64,000 nt of DNA. Source: Anoxybacillus sp050480245. GTDB lineage: Bacteria; Bacillota; Bacilli; Bacillales; Anoxybacillaceae. A program made the translations under genes and the position numbers. Location of the stretch: assembly GCA_050480245.1 (NCBI GenBank), contig JBCNEQ010000001.1. One strand, 5' to 3'. How positions within the stretch are numbered: the first letter of the stretch is position 1; the number at the start of each line of letters is the position of its first letter. Shown here piece after piece: positions 8,425-17,306 of this stretch. A model generated the notes under the pieces. It saw only the letters and a program-made list of their open reading frames with translations, was not told where the DNA came from and ran no database searches.

Positions 8425-9830
8425 TTCAGCCATTCCGTATGGAACACGCCTTCTTTGTCGATGCGCTCGTATGTGTGGGCACCGAAGTAGTCGCGCTGGG
8501 CTTGGATCAGGTTCGCTGGCAATGTTTCCATCCGGTAGCTGTCGTAGTATGCTAAAGCGCTGGCAAATGCCGGAACCGGGATACCGCGCATCGCTGCTGT
8601 TGCGACGATTTCACGGAGCGATTGTTGATAGTTTTCGACGATGTCTTTAAAGTATGGGTCAAGCAATAAGTTTGGCAACGCTGGATCACGGTCGTACGCT
8701 TCTTTAATTTTTTGTAAAAATTGTGCACGAATGATGCAGCCGCCGCGGAAAATCATCGCGATATTACCGTATTGTAAATTCCAGTTGTACTCTTCAGATG
8801 CGGCCTTCATTTGCGCAAAGCCTTGGGCGTACGAGCAAATTTTGCTCATGTAAAGCGCGCGGCGTACCGCTTCAATAAAGTGCGCACGATCTCCTTCATA
8901 CGGTTTCACGGCAGGACCAGCTAATAGCTTGCTTGCTTTCACGCGCTCTTCTTTCATCGCCGAAATGAAGCGAGCAAATACCGATTCCGTAATAATCGGA
9001 AGCGGGACGCCTAAATCGAGCGCGTTTTGGCTCGTCCATTTCCCTGTTCCTTTTTGTCCTGCTTTGTCTAAAATGACATCGACAAGCGGCTTTCCTGTTT
9101 CTTCATCAATTTTCGTGAAAATATCTGCCGTAATTTCGATTAAATAGCTGTCTAATTCCCCTTTATTCCACTCGTCAAACACTTCATGAAGCTCTTGTGC
9201 GTTTAAGCCGAGCACATGTTTTAATAAAAAGTACGCTTCGGCAATTAATTGCATATCGCCGTATTCGATGCCGTTATGCACCATTTTTACGTAATGGCCC
9301 GCACCGTCTGGACCGATGTACGTTGTGCACGGCTCCCCATCGACTTTTGCCGCGATCGCTTCAAAAATCGGACGAACGAGTTCGTGCGCTTCTTTTTGTC
9401 CGCCCGGCATGATGGAAGGACCTTTCAACGCCCCTTCTTCTCCGCCGGAAACGCCTGTACCGATAAAATGAATGCCGAGTTCCGCAAGTTCTTTATTGCG
9501 ACGTTGTGTATCTTTAAAATACGTATTGCCGCCATCGATGACGATATCGCCTTTTTCTAAATACGGCTTTAATTGTTCAATCGTTGCATCTGTTGCCGCT
9601 CCTGCTTTTACCATTAATAAAATTTTGCGTGGCTTCTCAAGTGCGTTAACAAACTCTTCGATGCTATATGTACCGACGATGTTTTTTCCTTCCGCTTCTT
9701 GTAAAAACTCGTCCGTTTTTTCACGCGAACGGTTATATACTGCTACCGAATACCCGCGGCTCTCAATATTGAGCGCCAAGTTTTTTCCCATGACCGCTAA
9801 ACCGATCACACCAATTTGTTGTTTCGCCAT
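8421..9830 (-). CDS. gndA: 6-phosphogluconate dehydrogenase, decarboxylating (469 aa)
   Basis: This enzyme oxidises and decarboxylates 6-phosphogluconate to ribulose-5-phosphate. GLAVMGKNLALN is the coenzyme site, GTGVSGGEEGA and KMVHNGIEYGDMQ are active-site signatures, and the C-terminal RDYFGAHTYER is conserved. It is near-identical in layout to B. subtilis YqjI/GndA. It has its own promoter inside the gap to the CheW-like gene. Confidence 0.95.
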   Translation of the reverse strand: MAKQQIGVIGLAVMGKNLALNIESRGYSVAVYNRSREKTDEFLQEAEGKNIVGTYSIEEFVNALEKPRKILLMVKAGAATDATIEQLKPYLEKGDIVIDGGNTYFKDTQRRNKELAELGIHFIGTGVSGGEEGALKGPSIMPGGQKEAHELVRPIFEAIAAKVDGEPCTTYIGPDGAGHYVKMVHNGIEYGDMQLIAEAYFLLKHVLGLNAQELHEVFDEWNKGELDSYLIEITADIFTKIDEETGKPLVDVILDKAGQKGTGKWTSQNALDLGVPLPIITESVFARFISAMKEERVKASKLLAGPAVKPYEGDRAHFIEAVRRALYMSKICSYAQGFAQMKAASEEYNWNLQYGNIAMIFRGGCIIRAQFLQKIKEAYDRDPALPNLLLDPYFKDIVENYQQSLREIVATAAMRGIPVPAFASALAYYDSYRMETLPANLIQAQRDYFGAHTYERIDKEGVFHTEWLK

Positions 9831-9868
9831 AGTAAACGTTCCTTTCTATTTTTGTTTGTTCAACAAAG

Positions 9869-9898
9869 AACATACCATAATCTTCTTTTCTCGTTCAA
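9869..9898 (-). promoter_or_regulatory. Candidate sigma-A promoter of gndA
   Basis: On the minus strand TTGAAC (9898-9893) and TATGTT (9874-9869) are 18 bp apart, about 40 bp before the gndA start. The -35 box overlaps the stop of the upstream gene. Confidence 0.45.
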
Positions 9899-10362
9899 GT
9901 GTTCTGTTTCTCATTCCTCATATGTTCTTTAATGGTGCTTGCTCCTTCTAAATTGTCAAACAAGATCATCGGGTCAATCACGGTAATGAGTCGATCAGGC
10001 AAATTCGCAATACCGATGAAATATGGCGTCTGTTGATAAGCAAGCATATTCACTTGCTTCATCATATGTGGTGGAATATCAATAATTTCTTTTGCATCAT
10101 CCACGATAAATGCTACATGCATATCCCCCATATGGACGACGATGAGCCGTGTTTTTTCTGTTTCCGTATATGGATGACGATATAAAATTTGCGACGTATC
10201 AAGCACGGGAACGATCTCACCGCGAATGCGAACAACCCCAAGCATGTACGAAGGCATGCTTGGAATGAGCGTCGGATGGCTCATCTTTTCAATGGAAACG
10301 ACATGTTCAACCGGAATGGCGTATTGTTCATTAGACAATTGGAAAACGACGACTTTATTCAT
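9895..10362 (-). CDS. cheW: CheW-like chemotaxis coupling protein (155 aa)
   Basis: A single CheW domain is seen: VVVFQLSNEQYAIPVEHV at the start, GVVRIRGEIVPVLD in the middle, and IDPMILF near the end. Such proteins couple receptors to CheA. I chose ATG 10362 with GAGGGGGTG in front; this ribosome site lies within the end of the yqjE-type gene. No receptor or kinase gene is nearby, so it may be a second, accessory coupling protein. Confidence 0.82.
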   Translation of the reverse strand: MNKVVVFQLSNEQYAIPVEHVVSIEKMSHPTLIPSMPSYMLGVVRIRGEIVPVLDTSQILYRHPYTETEKTRLIVVHMGDMHVAFIVDDAKEIIDIPPHMMKQVNMLAYQQTPYFIGIANLPDRLITVIDPMILFDNLEGASTIKEHMRNEKQNT

Positions 10363-10366
10363 CGTT

Positions 10367-11494
10367 TCACCCCCTCGCAGCCACTTCCTCAATAATAGCG
10401 ATGACCATTTCAGTTGCTTTGACAAGTTCTTCAATTGGCATACGTTCATTTGTTGTATGGATCTCTTCATAACCGATCGCTAAATTGATCGTTGGAATGC
10501 CAAATCCGGCAATGACGTTCGCATCGCTACCGCCACCGCTGCGTAACAACTCATACGGACGACCAATTTTTTCTGCTGCTCGTTTTGCGATTTCAACAAC
10601 ATAATCGCCGTCGCCAAATTTAAATCCTGGATACATCACTTCCACATGAACGTCTGCACGACCACCCATTTGTTCTGCCACACTCTCAAACGCTTCTTTC
10701 ATTTTTGCGACTTGTGCTTCCATTTTTTCTGGCACAAGGGAACGTGCCTCAGCTAAAATGTCCACGCGATCACATACGATGTTCGTTTGTGTTCCACCTT
10801 CAAACCGGCCGATGTTTGCGGTTGTTTCTTCGTCAATGCGCCCAAGCGGCATTTGCGCAATCGCTTTGGCAGCGATTGTAATAGCTGATACGCCGCGCTC
10901 TGGGGCAACACCAGCATGCGCTGTTTTTCCGTGAACAGTCACCTTCAACTTCGCTTGCGTTGGAGCAGCTACAATAATTTGTCCGACTTTGCCATCGCTA
11001 TCTAACGCATAGCCAAATTTCGCTTGAATGAGCGATGGATCGAGCGCTTTCGCCCCAACAAGCCCCGACTCTTCACCAACAGTAATAATAAATTGAATGA
11101 GTCCATGAGGGATTTGTTTTTCTTTTAACATGCGGATCGCTTCAAACATCGCAGCAAGTCCCGCTTTATCGTCCGCTCCTAAAATCGTCGTACCATCTGT
11201 GACAATGTAACCGTCTTGAATGGACGGTTTTACCCCTTTTCCCGGCACAACGGTATCCATATGAGATGTAAAGTAAATTGGATCGACTCCTTCTTTTGTC
11301 GCTGGCAATGTGCAAATTAAATTTCCTGCCCCATGTCCTGTTTGCGCTGTCGTATCATCTTCAATGACGTGCAAACCGAGCGCTTCAAACTTTCCTTTCA
11401 ACACATCCGCAATCTCGCGCTCATATTTCGTTTCCGAATCAATTTGCACAAGCTCTAAAAATTCTTCGACTAAACGCTGTTCGTTTACCATCAT
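10367..11494 (-). CDS. yqjE: M20-family peptidase, tripeptidase T-like YqjE (375 aa)
   Basis: The zinc peptidase motifs are clear: TSHMDTVVPG, GADDKAG, GEESGLVGAKA, and HAGVAPERG in the dimerisation domain. The size fits PepT-like tripeptidases. A good ribosome site (CAGGAGG) precedes two adjacent ATG codons at 11494 and 11491; either may be used. The longer frame to 11590 lacks support. In B. subtilis yqjE is also close to gndA. Confidence 0.9.
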   Translation of the reverse strand: MMVNEQRLVEEFLELVQIDSETKYEREIADVLKGKFEALGLHVIEDDTTAQTGHGAGNLICTLPATKEGVDPIYFTSHMDTVVPGKGVKPSIQDGYIVTDGTTILGADDKAGLAAMFEAIRMLKEKQIPHGLIQFIITVGEESGLVGAKALDPSLIQAKFGYALDSDGKVGQIIVAAPTQAKLKVTVHGKTAHAGVAPERGVSAITIAAKAIAQMPLGRIDEETTANIGRFEGGTQTNIVCDRVDILAEARSLVPEKMEAQVAKMKEAFESVAEQMGGRADVHVEVMYPGFKFGDGDYVVEIAKRAAEKIGRPYELLRSGGGSDANVIAGFGIPTINLAIGYEEIHTTNERMPIEELVKATEMVIAIIEEVAARG

Positions 11495-11570
11495 CCATCC
11501 TCCTGTGTATGTACTCATCTTTAAGTATAACGGATTTTTACATCGTTTGCGAAACGTATGATTATTTTTC

Positions 11571-11606
11571 AAAAAAACATATACCGCCAAATAAATGGCG
11601 GTATAT
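11571..11606 (-). terminator. Isolated hairpin with T run upstream of the yqjE-type gene
   Basis: ATATACCGCCA (11579-11589) pairs perfectly with TGGCGGTATAT (11596-11606), and on the minus strand a run of seven T follows. No leftward gene ends here, so it may stop read-through from the L,D-transpeptidase gene or act as a leader terminator. The stretch 11607-11729 holds nothing I recognise. Confidence 0.55.
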
Positions 11607-11729
11607 CAGACTGTTGAAAAATAGGTCCGTAGCCATCGAGGGACAATACTCCTTCTTTTTTGCATTTTGTATGAGTAAAATGTTTGTGGGAGAAAAGGAG
11701 AAAAAAAGACAGGTTCTTTCTTTTTATAC

Positions 11730-11758
11730 TTGTTTGTCGATCAGCATGTTTGTACAAT
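11730..11758 (+). promoter_or_regulatory. Sigma-A promoter of the Prli42 gene
   Basis: TTGTTT (11730-11735) and TACAAT (11753-11758) are 17 bp apart, and the start codon follows 22 bp later. Confidence 0.65.
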
Positions 11759-11779
11759 AGGTAACAAGAGGTGAAAAAA

Positions 11780-11875
11780 ATGCATTCAAAAAAAGTGCAA
11801 AAAATTGTCGTCTATTTAATGCTCGGTTCAATGCTTTTAACATCGTTGCTTGCTGGGTTAAGCATGTGGATATAG
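11780..11875 (+). CDS. prli42: Stressosome-associated membrane miniprotein Prli42 (31 aa)
   Basis: ATG 11780 follows AGAGGTG and reads MHSKKVQKIVVYLMLGSM, then a hydrophobic stretch ending in GLSMWI. One basic N-terminal end and one membrane helix match the Prli42 family, which in Listeria anchors the stressosome at the membrane. It has its own promoter and terminator, which supports a real gene. Confidence 0.85.
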   Translation: MHSKKVQKIVVYLMLGSMLLTSLLAGLSMWI

Positions 11876-11910
11876 AACAAGCTGACCGTATTCGGCCAGC
11901 TTGTTCTATT
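11875..11910. terminator. Terminator between convergent Prli42 and L,D-transpeptidase genes
   Basis: GAACAAGCTG (11875-11884) pairs with CAGCTTGTTC (11897-11906). The stem overlaps the stop codons of both convergent genes, with only a short T tract on the plus strand. Confidence 0.65.
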
Positions 11911-12409
11911 TGAGCGCTCCGTACTTTTTCCCGAGCTGATGAAATGACTCGTTCGTTTTTACGATCGCTACTTTCGTTCCAAGGGGCACGTTTGGGTATA
12001 ACGCCTCAACATCTCGATTATGCATGCGTACGCATCCTTCAGTAGTATACCGTCCAATTGATGACGGGCGATTCGTTCCGTGAATGCCGTACGTTCGACC
12101 GTCTGTCCCGCGCGCATCAAATCCAATCCAGCGCGTGCCAAGTGGGTTATTCGGTGCGCCCCCCGGAATATTTTTTTTCCGATAGTACGGGTTAACCGCC
12201 TTCACCGTAACCGTAAATAATCCTTCTGGTGTAAGCGCATTCGTTTTTCCTGTTGCCACACGATATATGCGTTCAATTTTCCCGTTACGAATAAAAGCAA
12301 GTTCGTTCTTTTGTTTGTTGACAATGATCATCGGATCGGCAACGCGCGGATTGTCTCCAAGCGGCCAAAGCGGCGAAATAAAAAGAAAAAAAGCAAACAA
12401 AAGCGGCAT
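11906..12409 (-). CDS. L,D-transpeptidase, YkuD domain (167 aa)
   Basis: The protein has the catalytic motif HGTNRPSSIG followed by TTEGCVRMHNRD, in which Cys is the nucleophile. It would link peptidoglycan stems at the cell wall. The N-terminus (MPLLFAFFLFISPLW) is a signal-like hydrophobic segment. ATG 12409 has AGGGTGA in front; the upstream TTG 12427 has none. There is no LysM domain, so wall anchoring must rely on the catalytic domain itself. Confidence 0.88.
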   Translation of the reverse strand: MPLLFAFFLFISPLWPLGDNPRVADPMIIVNKQKNELAFIRNGKIERIYRVATGKTNALTPEGLFTVTVKAVNPYYRKKNIPGGAPNNPLGTRWIGFDARGTDGRTYGIHGTNRPSSIGRYTTEGCVRMHNRDVEALYPNVPLGTKVAIVKTNESFHQLGKKYGALK

Positions 12410-12459
12410 GATCTCACCCTTTTTCAATTATTGTGCATCAAAAAAGAGCGATCATACCG

Positions 12460-13398
12460 TTATAACTGACTTTTAATGATTAAATATTGCTCCATCTCTT
12501 TCAAAAAATGCAAAAGAGCAGCTCGCTCTTCAAATTCTTCGCGCGTTTTCGGCAAAGGCATTTGTTGAAACTGCTTTTTCATTGCCTCAAGCTGTCGAAT
12601 AAAACGATCTGCTGTATTTCCCGGGTGAATGGCATCGCTTAATTCGTCGATAAAATCGGCAATCATATTGCGTTGCTCGACCGTATATGTCATCGAACTA
12701 ATGAGCGGCAACATACGCTCAATAATTTCAAATTGCCGTTCGCGAATACGAAAATATCGGTAATAATAATCTTCATTGCGTAAAAAATGGTTTTCAATGT
12801 TTTGTAACGCAAGCGCCTTTGCTTGCTTTAACGTATCGCTCGCTAACGCAATTTCTTTTCCGTCCCATAAACTTTCGTTCGTACGTAAATAATGAACAAT
12901 TTCTTTAAAAATCACGCGAAATAAATCTTCTACAATACGTTGATACTCTTTTAAATCTTTTTCAACGCTCGGCATGTACATATTGACAAGTAAAGCGATA
13001 CCGATTCCAATAATCATTAACATCACTTCATTATATACGAGATGCCACGTCATTGTTTTAGCCATATATACGTGCAAAATAATAACCGCACTTGTCGCAA
13101 TCCCTTCAGTTACTTTTAACGAAACGATCGTTGGAATAAAAAACAACAACAACAAACCGATCGAGAGCGGGTGATAACCAAGCCCTTCAAAAAAGAGAAA
13201 TGAAAACAGCAAGCCGATCAAACCGGCAACAAATCGGGCGCGTGCCGTCTGCAAAGACTTTTTTTTCGTCACTTGAATACAAAGTATTGTAATAATGCCG
13301 GCAGAAGCAAAATTTTCAAGATGCAACCATTGGGCAAGCGCAATGGCACTCGCTGTTCCAATCGCTGTTTTCACTGTTCGATAACCAATTTTTAACAC
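12460..13398 (-). CDS. yqjA: Aromatic acid exporter family membrane protein YqjA (312 aa)
   Basis: The N-terminal third contains about five membrane helices starting with KIGYRTVKTAIG, and the rest is a soluble helical domain, as in the ArAE_1/DUF939 family. Transport of aromatic acids is inferred from the family and is not shown for YqjA. GTG 13398 fits the GGGCGGAG site with eight-base spacing better than GTG 13407. Confidence 0.8.
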   Translation of the reverse strand: MLKIGYRTVKTAIGTASAIALAQWLHLENFASAGIITILCIQVTKKKSLQTARARFVAGLIGLLFSFLFFEGLGYHPLSIGLLLLFFIPTIVSLKVTEGIATSAVIILHVYMAKTMTWHLVYNEVMLMIIGIGIALLVNMYMPSVEKDLKEYQRIVEDLFRVIFKEIVHYLRTNESLWDGKEIALASDTLKQAKALALQNIENHFLRNEDYYYRYFRIRERQFEIIERMLPLISSMTYTVEQRNMIADFIDELSDAIHPGNTADRFIRQLEAMKKQFQQMPLPKTREEFEERAALLHFLKEMEQYLIIKSQL

Positions 13399-13440
13399 AA
13401 CTATCACACTCCGCCCTCATTATAACATATCCAACCAATA

Positions 13441-13468
13441 TAAAGGGTGCCCATAATGGACACCTTTT
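13441..13468 (-). terminator. Imperfect hairpin after the mutB-like remnant
   Basis: An imperfect AAAGGTGTCC / GGCACCCTTT hairpin with a T-rich tail lies on the minus strand directly after the reading frame at 13467. It shares GGTGTCC with the hairpin before that frame. Confidence 0.45.
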
Positions 13469-13940
13469 ACGTTTGCTCATATAAACGAATTAATTGCTGG
13501 GCGGCCATTGTGATCGGCTGTTTCCCTTCCATCACAGCGACCGGGATAATCGTACCTGGTCCGAAAATGGCAGCTGCTCCATGTTCATATAAAAATTCGT
13601 AATCTTGTGGTGGAATGACCCTACCAACAACGATCATACTATCTTCCCGACCTAATTTTCGCAGCTCTTCAACAAGCTGCGGTAATAACGTTTTATGCCC
13701 TGCAGCAAGCGAGCTCATTCCAACGACGTGCACATCGTTTTCAACCGCTTGTCGCGCCGTTTCTTCCGGCGTTTGAAAGAGCGGACCGATATCGACGTCA
13801 AACCCTAAATCTGCAAATGCGGTCGCGATCACTTTTGCCCCACGGTCATGCCCATCTTGCCCCATTTTGGCGATTAAAATGCGCGGCCGTCTTCCTTCTA
13901 ACTCATAAAATTCGTCCGTCATTTTTTTGGCAACGAACAA
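13467..13940 (-). pseudogene. B12-binding C-terminal piece of methylmalonyl-CoA mutase (mutB remnant)
   Basis: The 130 residues from RRPRILIAKMGQDGHDRG onward are the cobalamin domain of the large mutase subunit; DGHDRG holds the Co-ligating His. The TIM-barrel catalytic part (some 550 residues) is missing. The frame opens with TTG 13940 or ATG 13922, neither with a ribosome site. The conserved GGVIPPQDY reads GRVIPPQDY, another sign of decay. Mutase genes follow bkd genes in some bacilli, where branched-chain breakdown feeds propionyl-CoA. A working stand-alone B12 subunit is possible but less likely. Confidence 0.6.
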
Positions 13941-13962
13941 GTGTAAAATGGATAATATGATG

Positions 13963-13992
13963 AAAGAGGGGTCCTAAGTGGACACCCTCTTT
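13963..13992 (-). terminator. Hairpin at the end of the bkd operon
   Basis: AAAGAGGGGTCC (13963-13974) pairs with GGACACCCTCTTT (13980-13992) with one bulge. It lies directly after bkdB. The T tract on the minus strand is interrupted (TTTCATCATATT), so termination may be partial. Confidence 0.5.
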
Positions 13993-13996
13993 TCGT

Positions 13997-15295
13997 TTAA
14001 TAAATTGGCGTATTGTCTTTCGATATGTTTTCTAAAATTTGTTTCACGCGCGCTAAGAAGCGACCGCAAATTAAGCCGTCTAGGACGCGATGGTCAAGCG
14101 ATAAGCACAAGTTGACCATGTCGCGAATCGCGATCATGCCGTCTTTCACGACAGGACGTTTGACGATCGATTCGACTTGCAAAATCGCCGCTTGCGGATA
14201 GTTAATAATGCCCATCGATTGCACCGATCCGAAAGAGCCGGTGTTATTGACGGTGAATGTACCGTCCTGCATATCTTCTGGACGAAGTTTGCCCGCGCGC
14301 ACTTTTGCTGCTAATTCCGCGATTTCACGCGCAATGCCTTTAATCGATTTTTCGTCGGCATGTTTAATGACCGGGACGAATAATGCGTCGTCTGTCGCTA
14401 CCGCAATCGAAATGTTAATGTCTTTTTTCTGCACAATTTTGTCGCCCGCCCACATCGAATTGATTTGTGGGAATTCTTTTAGTGCTTGGGCAACCGCTTT
14501 GACAAAGAACGCAAAGTATGTTAAGTTAAAGCCTTCGCGCTTTTTAAATTCATCTTTAATGGAATCGCGGTAAGCGACTAAGTTCGTGACATCGACTTCG
14601 ACCATCGTCCACGCATGCGGCGCTTCATGTTTACTACGAAGCATATTTATCGCGATTGCTTTTCGGACTGGTGTGACAGGGATTTCGATGTCGCCCGCTT
14701 GCACAGGAACGTTCGGTGCTTGTTGTTGTGGTGCCTCTGCTTTTGGTGCGATTTCCTGCTTCGGTACTTCTGCTTGTTGGACCGGCTCGGCGACTTGCTT
14801 TGGCGCATCTGCTTTTGGTACGTTACCAGACTCAATGAATTTGAGTAAATCTTTGCGCGTAATGCGACCGTCCATACCTGTTCCTGTCACTTGTGTTAAA
14901 TCGATGTTATGTTCTTGCGCTAGACGAAGAACAGCTGGCGAATAGCGTCCGCGCTCACCGCCTTGCTTTTTCATCGGTTGTTTATTCGCTTGTTCATTCG
15001 TCGGCGGCAATTCGTTTTCCACGCTCGTTTGCTTTTCTTCTACTTGTCCTTCTCCTTCGACTTCAATCGTACAAATGACGGCACCAACAGGCAATGTTTC
15101 CCCTTCTTTTGCGATAATTTCTTTAATAACACCAGCAAATGAAGATGGAATTTCTGCATTGACTTTATCGGTCATTACTTCAGCAAGTGGATCGTATTTA
15201 TTGACGCGATCGCCGACAGATACAAGCCATTGGCTGATCGTTCCTTCCGCTACACTTTCGCCAAGCTGTGGCATCGTGATTTTCTCTATCGCCAT
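13997..15295 (-). CDS. bkdB: Branched-chain alpha-keto acid dehydrogenase E2, lipoamide acyltransferase (432 aa)
   Basis: Domains in order: N-terminal lipoyl domain (MPQLGESVAEG, modified Lys in VMTDKVNAE), a linker rich in Pro, Ala and Gln, the E3-binding domain (SPAVLRLAQEH), and the catalytic acyltransferase core ending in LSLDHRVLDG with the active-site His. It transfers branched acyl groups to CoA. ATG 15295 has AAGGAGGAG in front; GTG 15301 is too close to that site. Last intact gene of the bkd operon. Confidence 0.93.
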   Translation of the reverse strand: MAIEKITMPQLGESVAEGTISQWLVSVGDRVNKYDPLAEVMTDKVNAEIPSSFAGVIKEIIAKEGETLPVGAVICTIEVEGEGQVEEKQTSVENELPPTNEQANKQPMKKQGGERGRYSPAVLRLAQEHNIDLTQVTGTGMDGRITRKDLLKFIESGNVPKADAPKQVAEPVQQAEVPKQEIAPKAEAPQQQAPNVPVQAGDIEIPVTPVRKAIAINMLRSKHEAPHAWTMVEVDVTNLVAYRDSIKDEFKKREGFNLTYFAFFVKAVAQALKEFPQINSMWAGDKIVQKKDINISIAVATDDALFVPVIKHADEKSIKGIAREIAELAAKVRAGKLRPEDMQDGTFTVNNTGSFGSVQSMGIINYPQAAILQVESIVKRPVVKDGMIAIRDMVNLCLSLDHRVLDGLICGRFLARVKQILENISKDNTPIY

Positions 15296-15307
15296 CGTCA
15301 CTCCTCC

Positions 15308-16291
15308 TTAAAACTGCGCCAATTCACGCATGGCCTTTTCAACTTTATCTGGGTTAACCATAAAGAATTTTTCCATCGTTGGCGCATACGGCATCGCTGG
15401 AACGTCTGGACCAGCGAGGCGCATAATTGGCGCGTCTAAGTCAAATAAGCAATGCTCAGCAATAATTGCCGCCACTTCGCTCATGACGCTTCCTTCTTTA
15501 TTGTCTTCTGTCACAAGCAACACTTTTCCTGTTTTGCTTGCCGCTTCAATAATCGCTTCTTTATCGAGCGGATATACCGTACGCAAATCTAAAATGTGGG
15601 CAGAAATGCCTTCTTGCGCCAATTTTTCAGCGGCTTGTAACGCGAAATGAACACATAAACCGTACGTAATGACTGTAATGTCTTCCCCCTCACGTTTAAC
15701 GTCCGCTTTACCAATTGGTAGCACATAATCATCTGTCGGCACTTTCCCTTTAATGAGGCGATATGCTCGTTTATGCTCAAAAAACAGCACCGGATCCTCA
15801 TCGCGAATAGCCGCTTTTAATAACCCTTTTACATCGTATGGTGTAGATGGCATGACAATTTTTAATCCTGGTTGATTCGCAAAAATCGCTTCAACGGATT
15901 GAGAATGATATAGCGCTCCGTGAACGCCGCCACCATATGGAGCACGAATGACAATCGGGCAGTTCCAATCATTATTTGAACGATAACGAATGCGCGCTGC
16001 TTCGGAAATAATTTGGTTTACAGCAGGCATAATGAAGTCGGCAAATTGAATTTCGGCAATTGGGCGCAAACCATACATCGCAGCGCCAATACCGACACCA
16101 ACGATCGCAGATTCCGCAAGCGGCGTATCAATGACGCGTTCTTCTCCAAATTGATCATATAGCCCTTGCGTTGCTTTAAATACGCCCCCCTTTTTCCCGA
16201 CATCTTCCCCAAGTACGAATACGCGCGGGTCACGTTCCATTTCTTCGCGAATAGCCATCGTAACGGCATCGATATATGAAATGACAGGCAT
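15308..16291 (-). CDS. bkdAB: Branched-chain alpha-keto acid dehydrogenase E1 beta (327 aa)
   Basis: This is the beta half of the thiamine-diphosphate E1 that decarboxylates the keto acids of Leu, Ile and Val. FVLGEDVGKKGGVF, DTPLAESAIVG and the FEHKRAYR region are family signatures. It sits two bases after bkdAA and 12 bases before bkdB, so stoichiometric expression is likely. Confidence 0.94.
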   Translation of the reverse strand: MPVISYIDAVTMAIREEMERDPRVFVLGEDVGKKGGVFKATQGLYDQFGEERVIDTPLAESAIVGVGIGAAMYGLRPIAEIQFADFIMPAVNQIISEAARIRYRSNNDWNCPIVIRAPYGGGVHGALYHSQSVEAIFANQPGLKIVMPSTPYDVKGLLKAAIRDEDPVLFFEHKRAYRLIKGKVPTDDYVLPIGKADVKREGEDITVITYGLCVHFALQAAEKLAQEGISAHILDLRTVYPLDKEAIIEAASKTGKVLLVTEDNKEGSVMSEVAAIIAEHCLFDLDAPIMRLAGPDVPAMPYAPTMEKFFMVNPDKVEKAMRELAQF

Positions 16292-16293
16292 GT

Positions 16294-17295
16294 TTATTCC
16301 TCCTCTGCGTATACGTATTTCAACGCATGTTCTGGTTCTGCATATGGTGCTTTTTCTGCGTAGTCCGTCGCTTCGTTTACTTGTTTCATGACGCGATCAT
16401 GAATTTCTTTTTCCAGTTCATCCGTTAATACGCCTACTTCTTTTAAGTAGTTTGCAAATAAGGAAATTGGATCTTTTGATTTTGCTTCGGCAATTTCTTC
16501 AGGTGTACGATATGCACGATCGTCATCATCCGACGAATGCGCTGTTAAGCGATAAGCAACCGTTTCAATTAATGTTGGTCCTTCACCGCGGCGTGCACGA
16601 TCGGCTGCTTCTTTTACGACGCGATATACTTCCAATGGATCTGTACCATCAACAGTATAGCCCGGCATGCCGTAGCCGATAGCACGGTCGGATACTTTTT
16701 CACAAGCTAATTGCTTTCCAATCGGAACTGAAATCGCATATTTGTTGTTTTCGCACATAAAAATGACCGGCAATTTATGAACGCCTGCAAAGTTTGCTCC
16801 TTCGTGGAAATCGCCTTGGTTAGAAGACCCTTCCCCAAATGTAACAAACGATACGAAGTCTTTTTTCTCCATTTTTGCTGCTAAAGCGATACCGACGGCA
16901 TGTGGCACTTGCGTTGTAACAGGCGAAGAACCTGTGACGATCCGGTTTTTCTTTTTCCCGAAATGACCTGGCATTTGGCGACCGCCGGAGTTTGGATCTT
17001 CCGCTTTCGCAAATGCCGAAAGCATTAATTCTGTCGGTGTCATGCCGAACGTTAATACAACACCCATGTCGCGATAATATGGCAATACGTAATCTTTCGT
17101 GCGATCTAAAGCGAATGCTGCTCCTACTTGCGCCGCTTCTTGCCCTTGGCAAGAGATCACGAACGGAATTTTACCTGCGCGGTTTAATAGCCACATCCGC
17201 TCGTCAATTTTACGCGCTAACACCATCGTTTCATACATTTGTAAAACGGTTTCATCGCTTAAACCGAGCTGTTTATGACGATTTTCCGCCATCAT
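16294..17295 (-). CDS. bkdAA: Branched-chain alpha-keto acid dehydrogenase E1 alpha (333 aa)
   Basis: The thiamine-diphosphate binding motif appears as GEGSSNQGDFHEG followed by CENNKYAIS. The phosphorylation-loop-like YRLTAHSSDDDDR is typical of E1 alpha. A GGAGGAATGA site precedes ATG 17295 or the adjacent ATG 17292. Confidence 0.94.
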   Translation of the reverse strand: MMAENRHKQLGLSDETVLQMYETMVLARKIDERMWLLNRAGKIPFVISCQGQEAAQVGAAFALDRTKDYVLPYYRDMGVVLTFGMTPTELMLSAFAKAEDPNSGGRQMPGHFGKKKNRIVTGSSPVTTQVPHAVGIALAAKMEKKDFVSFVTFGEGSSNQGDFHEGANFAGVHKLPVIFMCENNKYAISVPIGKQLACEKVSDRAIGYGMPGYTVDGTDPLEVYRVVKEAADRARRGEGPTLIETVAYRLTAHSSDDDDRAYRTPEEIAEAKSKDPISLFANYLKEVGVLTDELEKEIHDRVMKQVNEATDYAEKAPYAEPEHALKYVYAEEE

Positions 17296-17306
17296 TCATT
17301 CCTCCT

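Noticed and set aside
11600..11640. CAGACTGTTGAAAAATAGGTCC looked like an insertion-sequence end.
   Set aside because: No second end, target duplication or transposase piece was found nearby.
14586..14945. 119-codon frame opposite the bkdB linker, rich in Cys, Ala and Gly.
   Set aside because: It is the antisense of the Ala/Pro/Gln-rich linker of bkdB, with no start signals.
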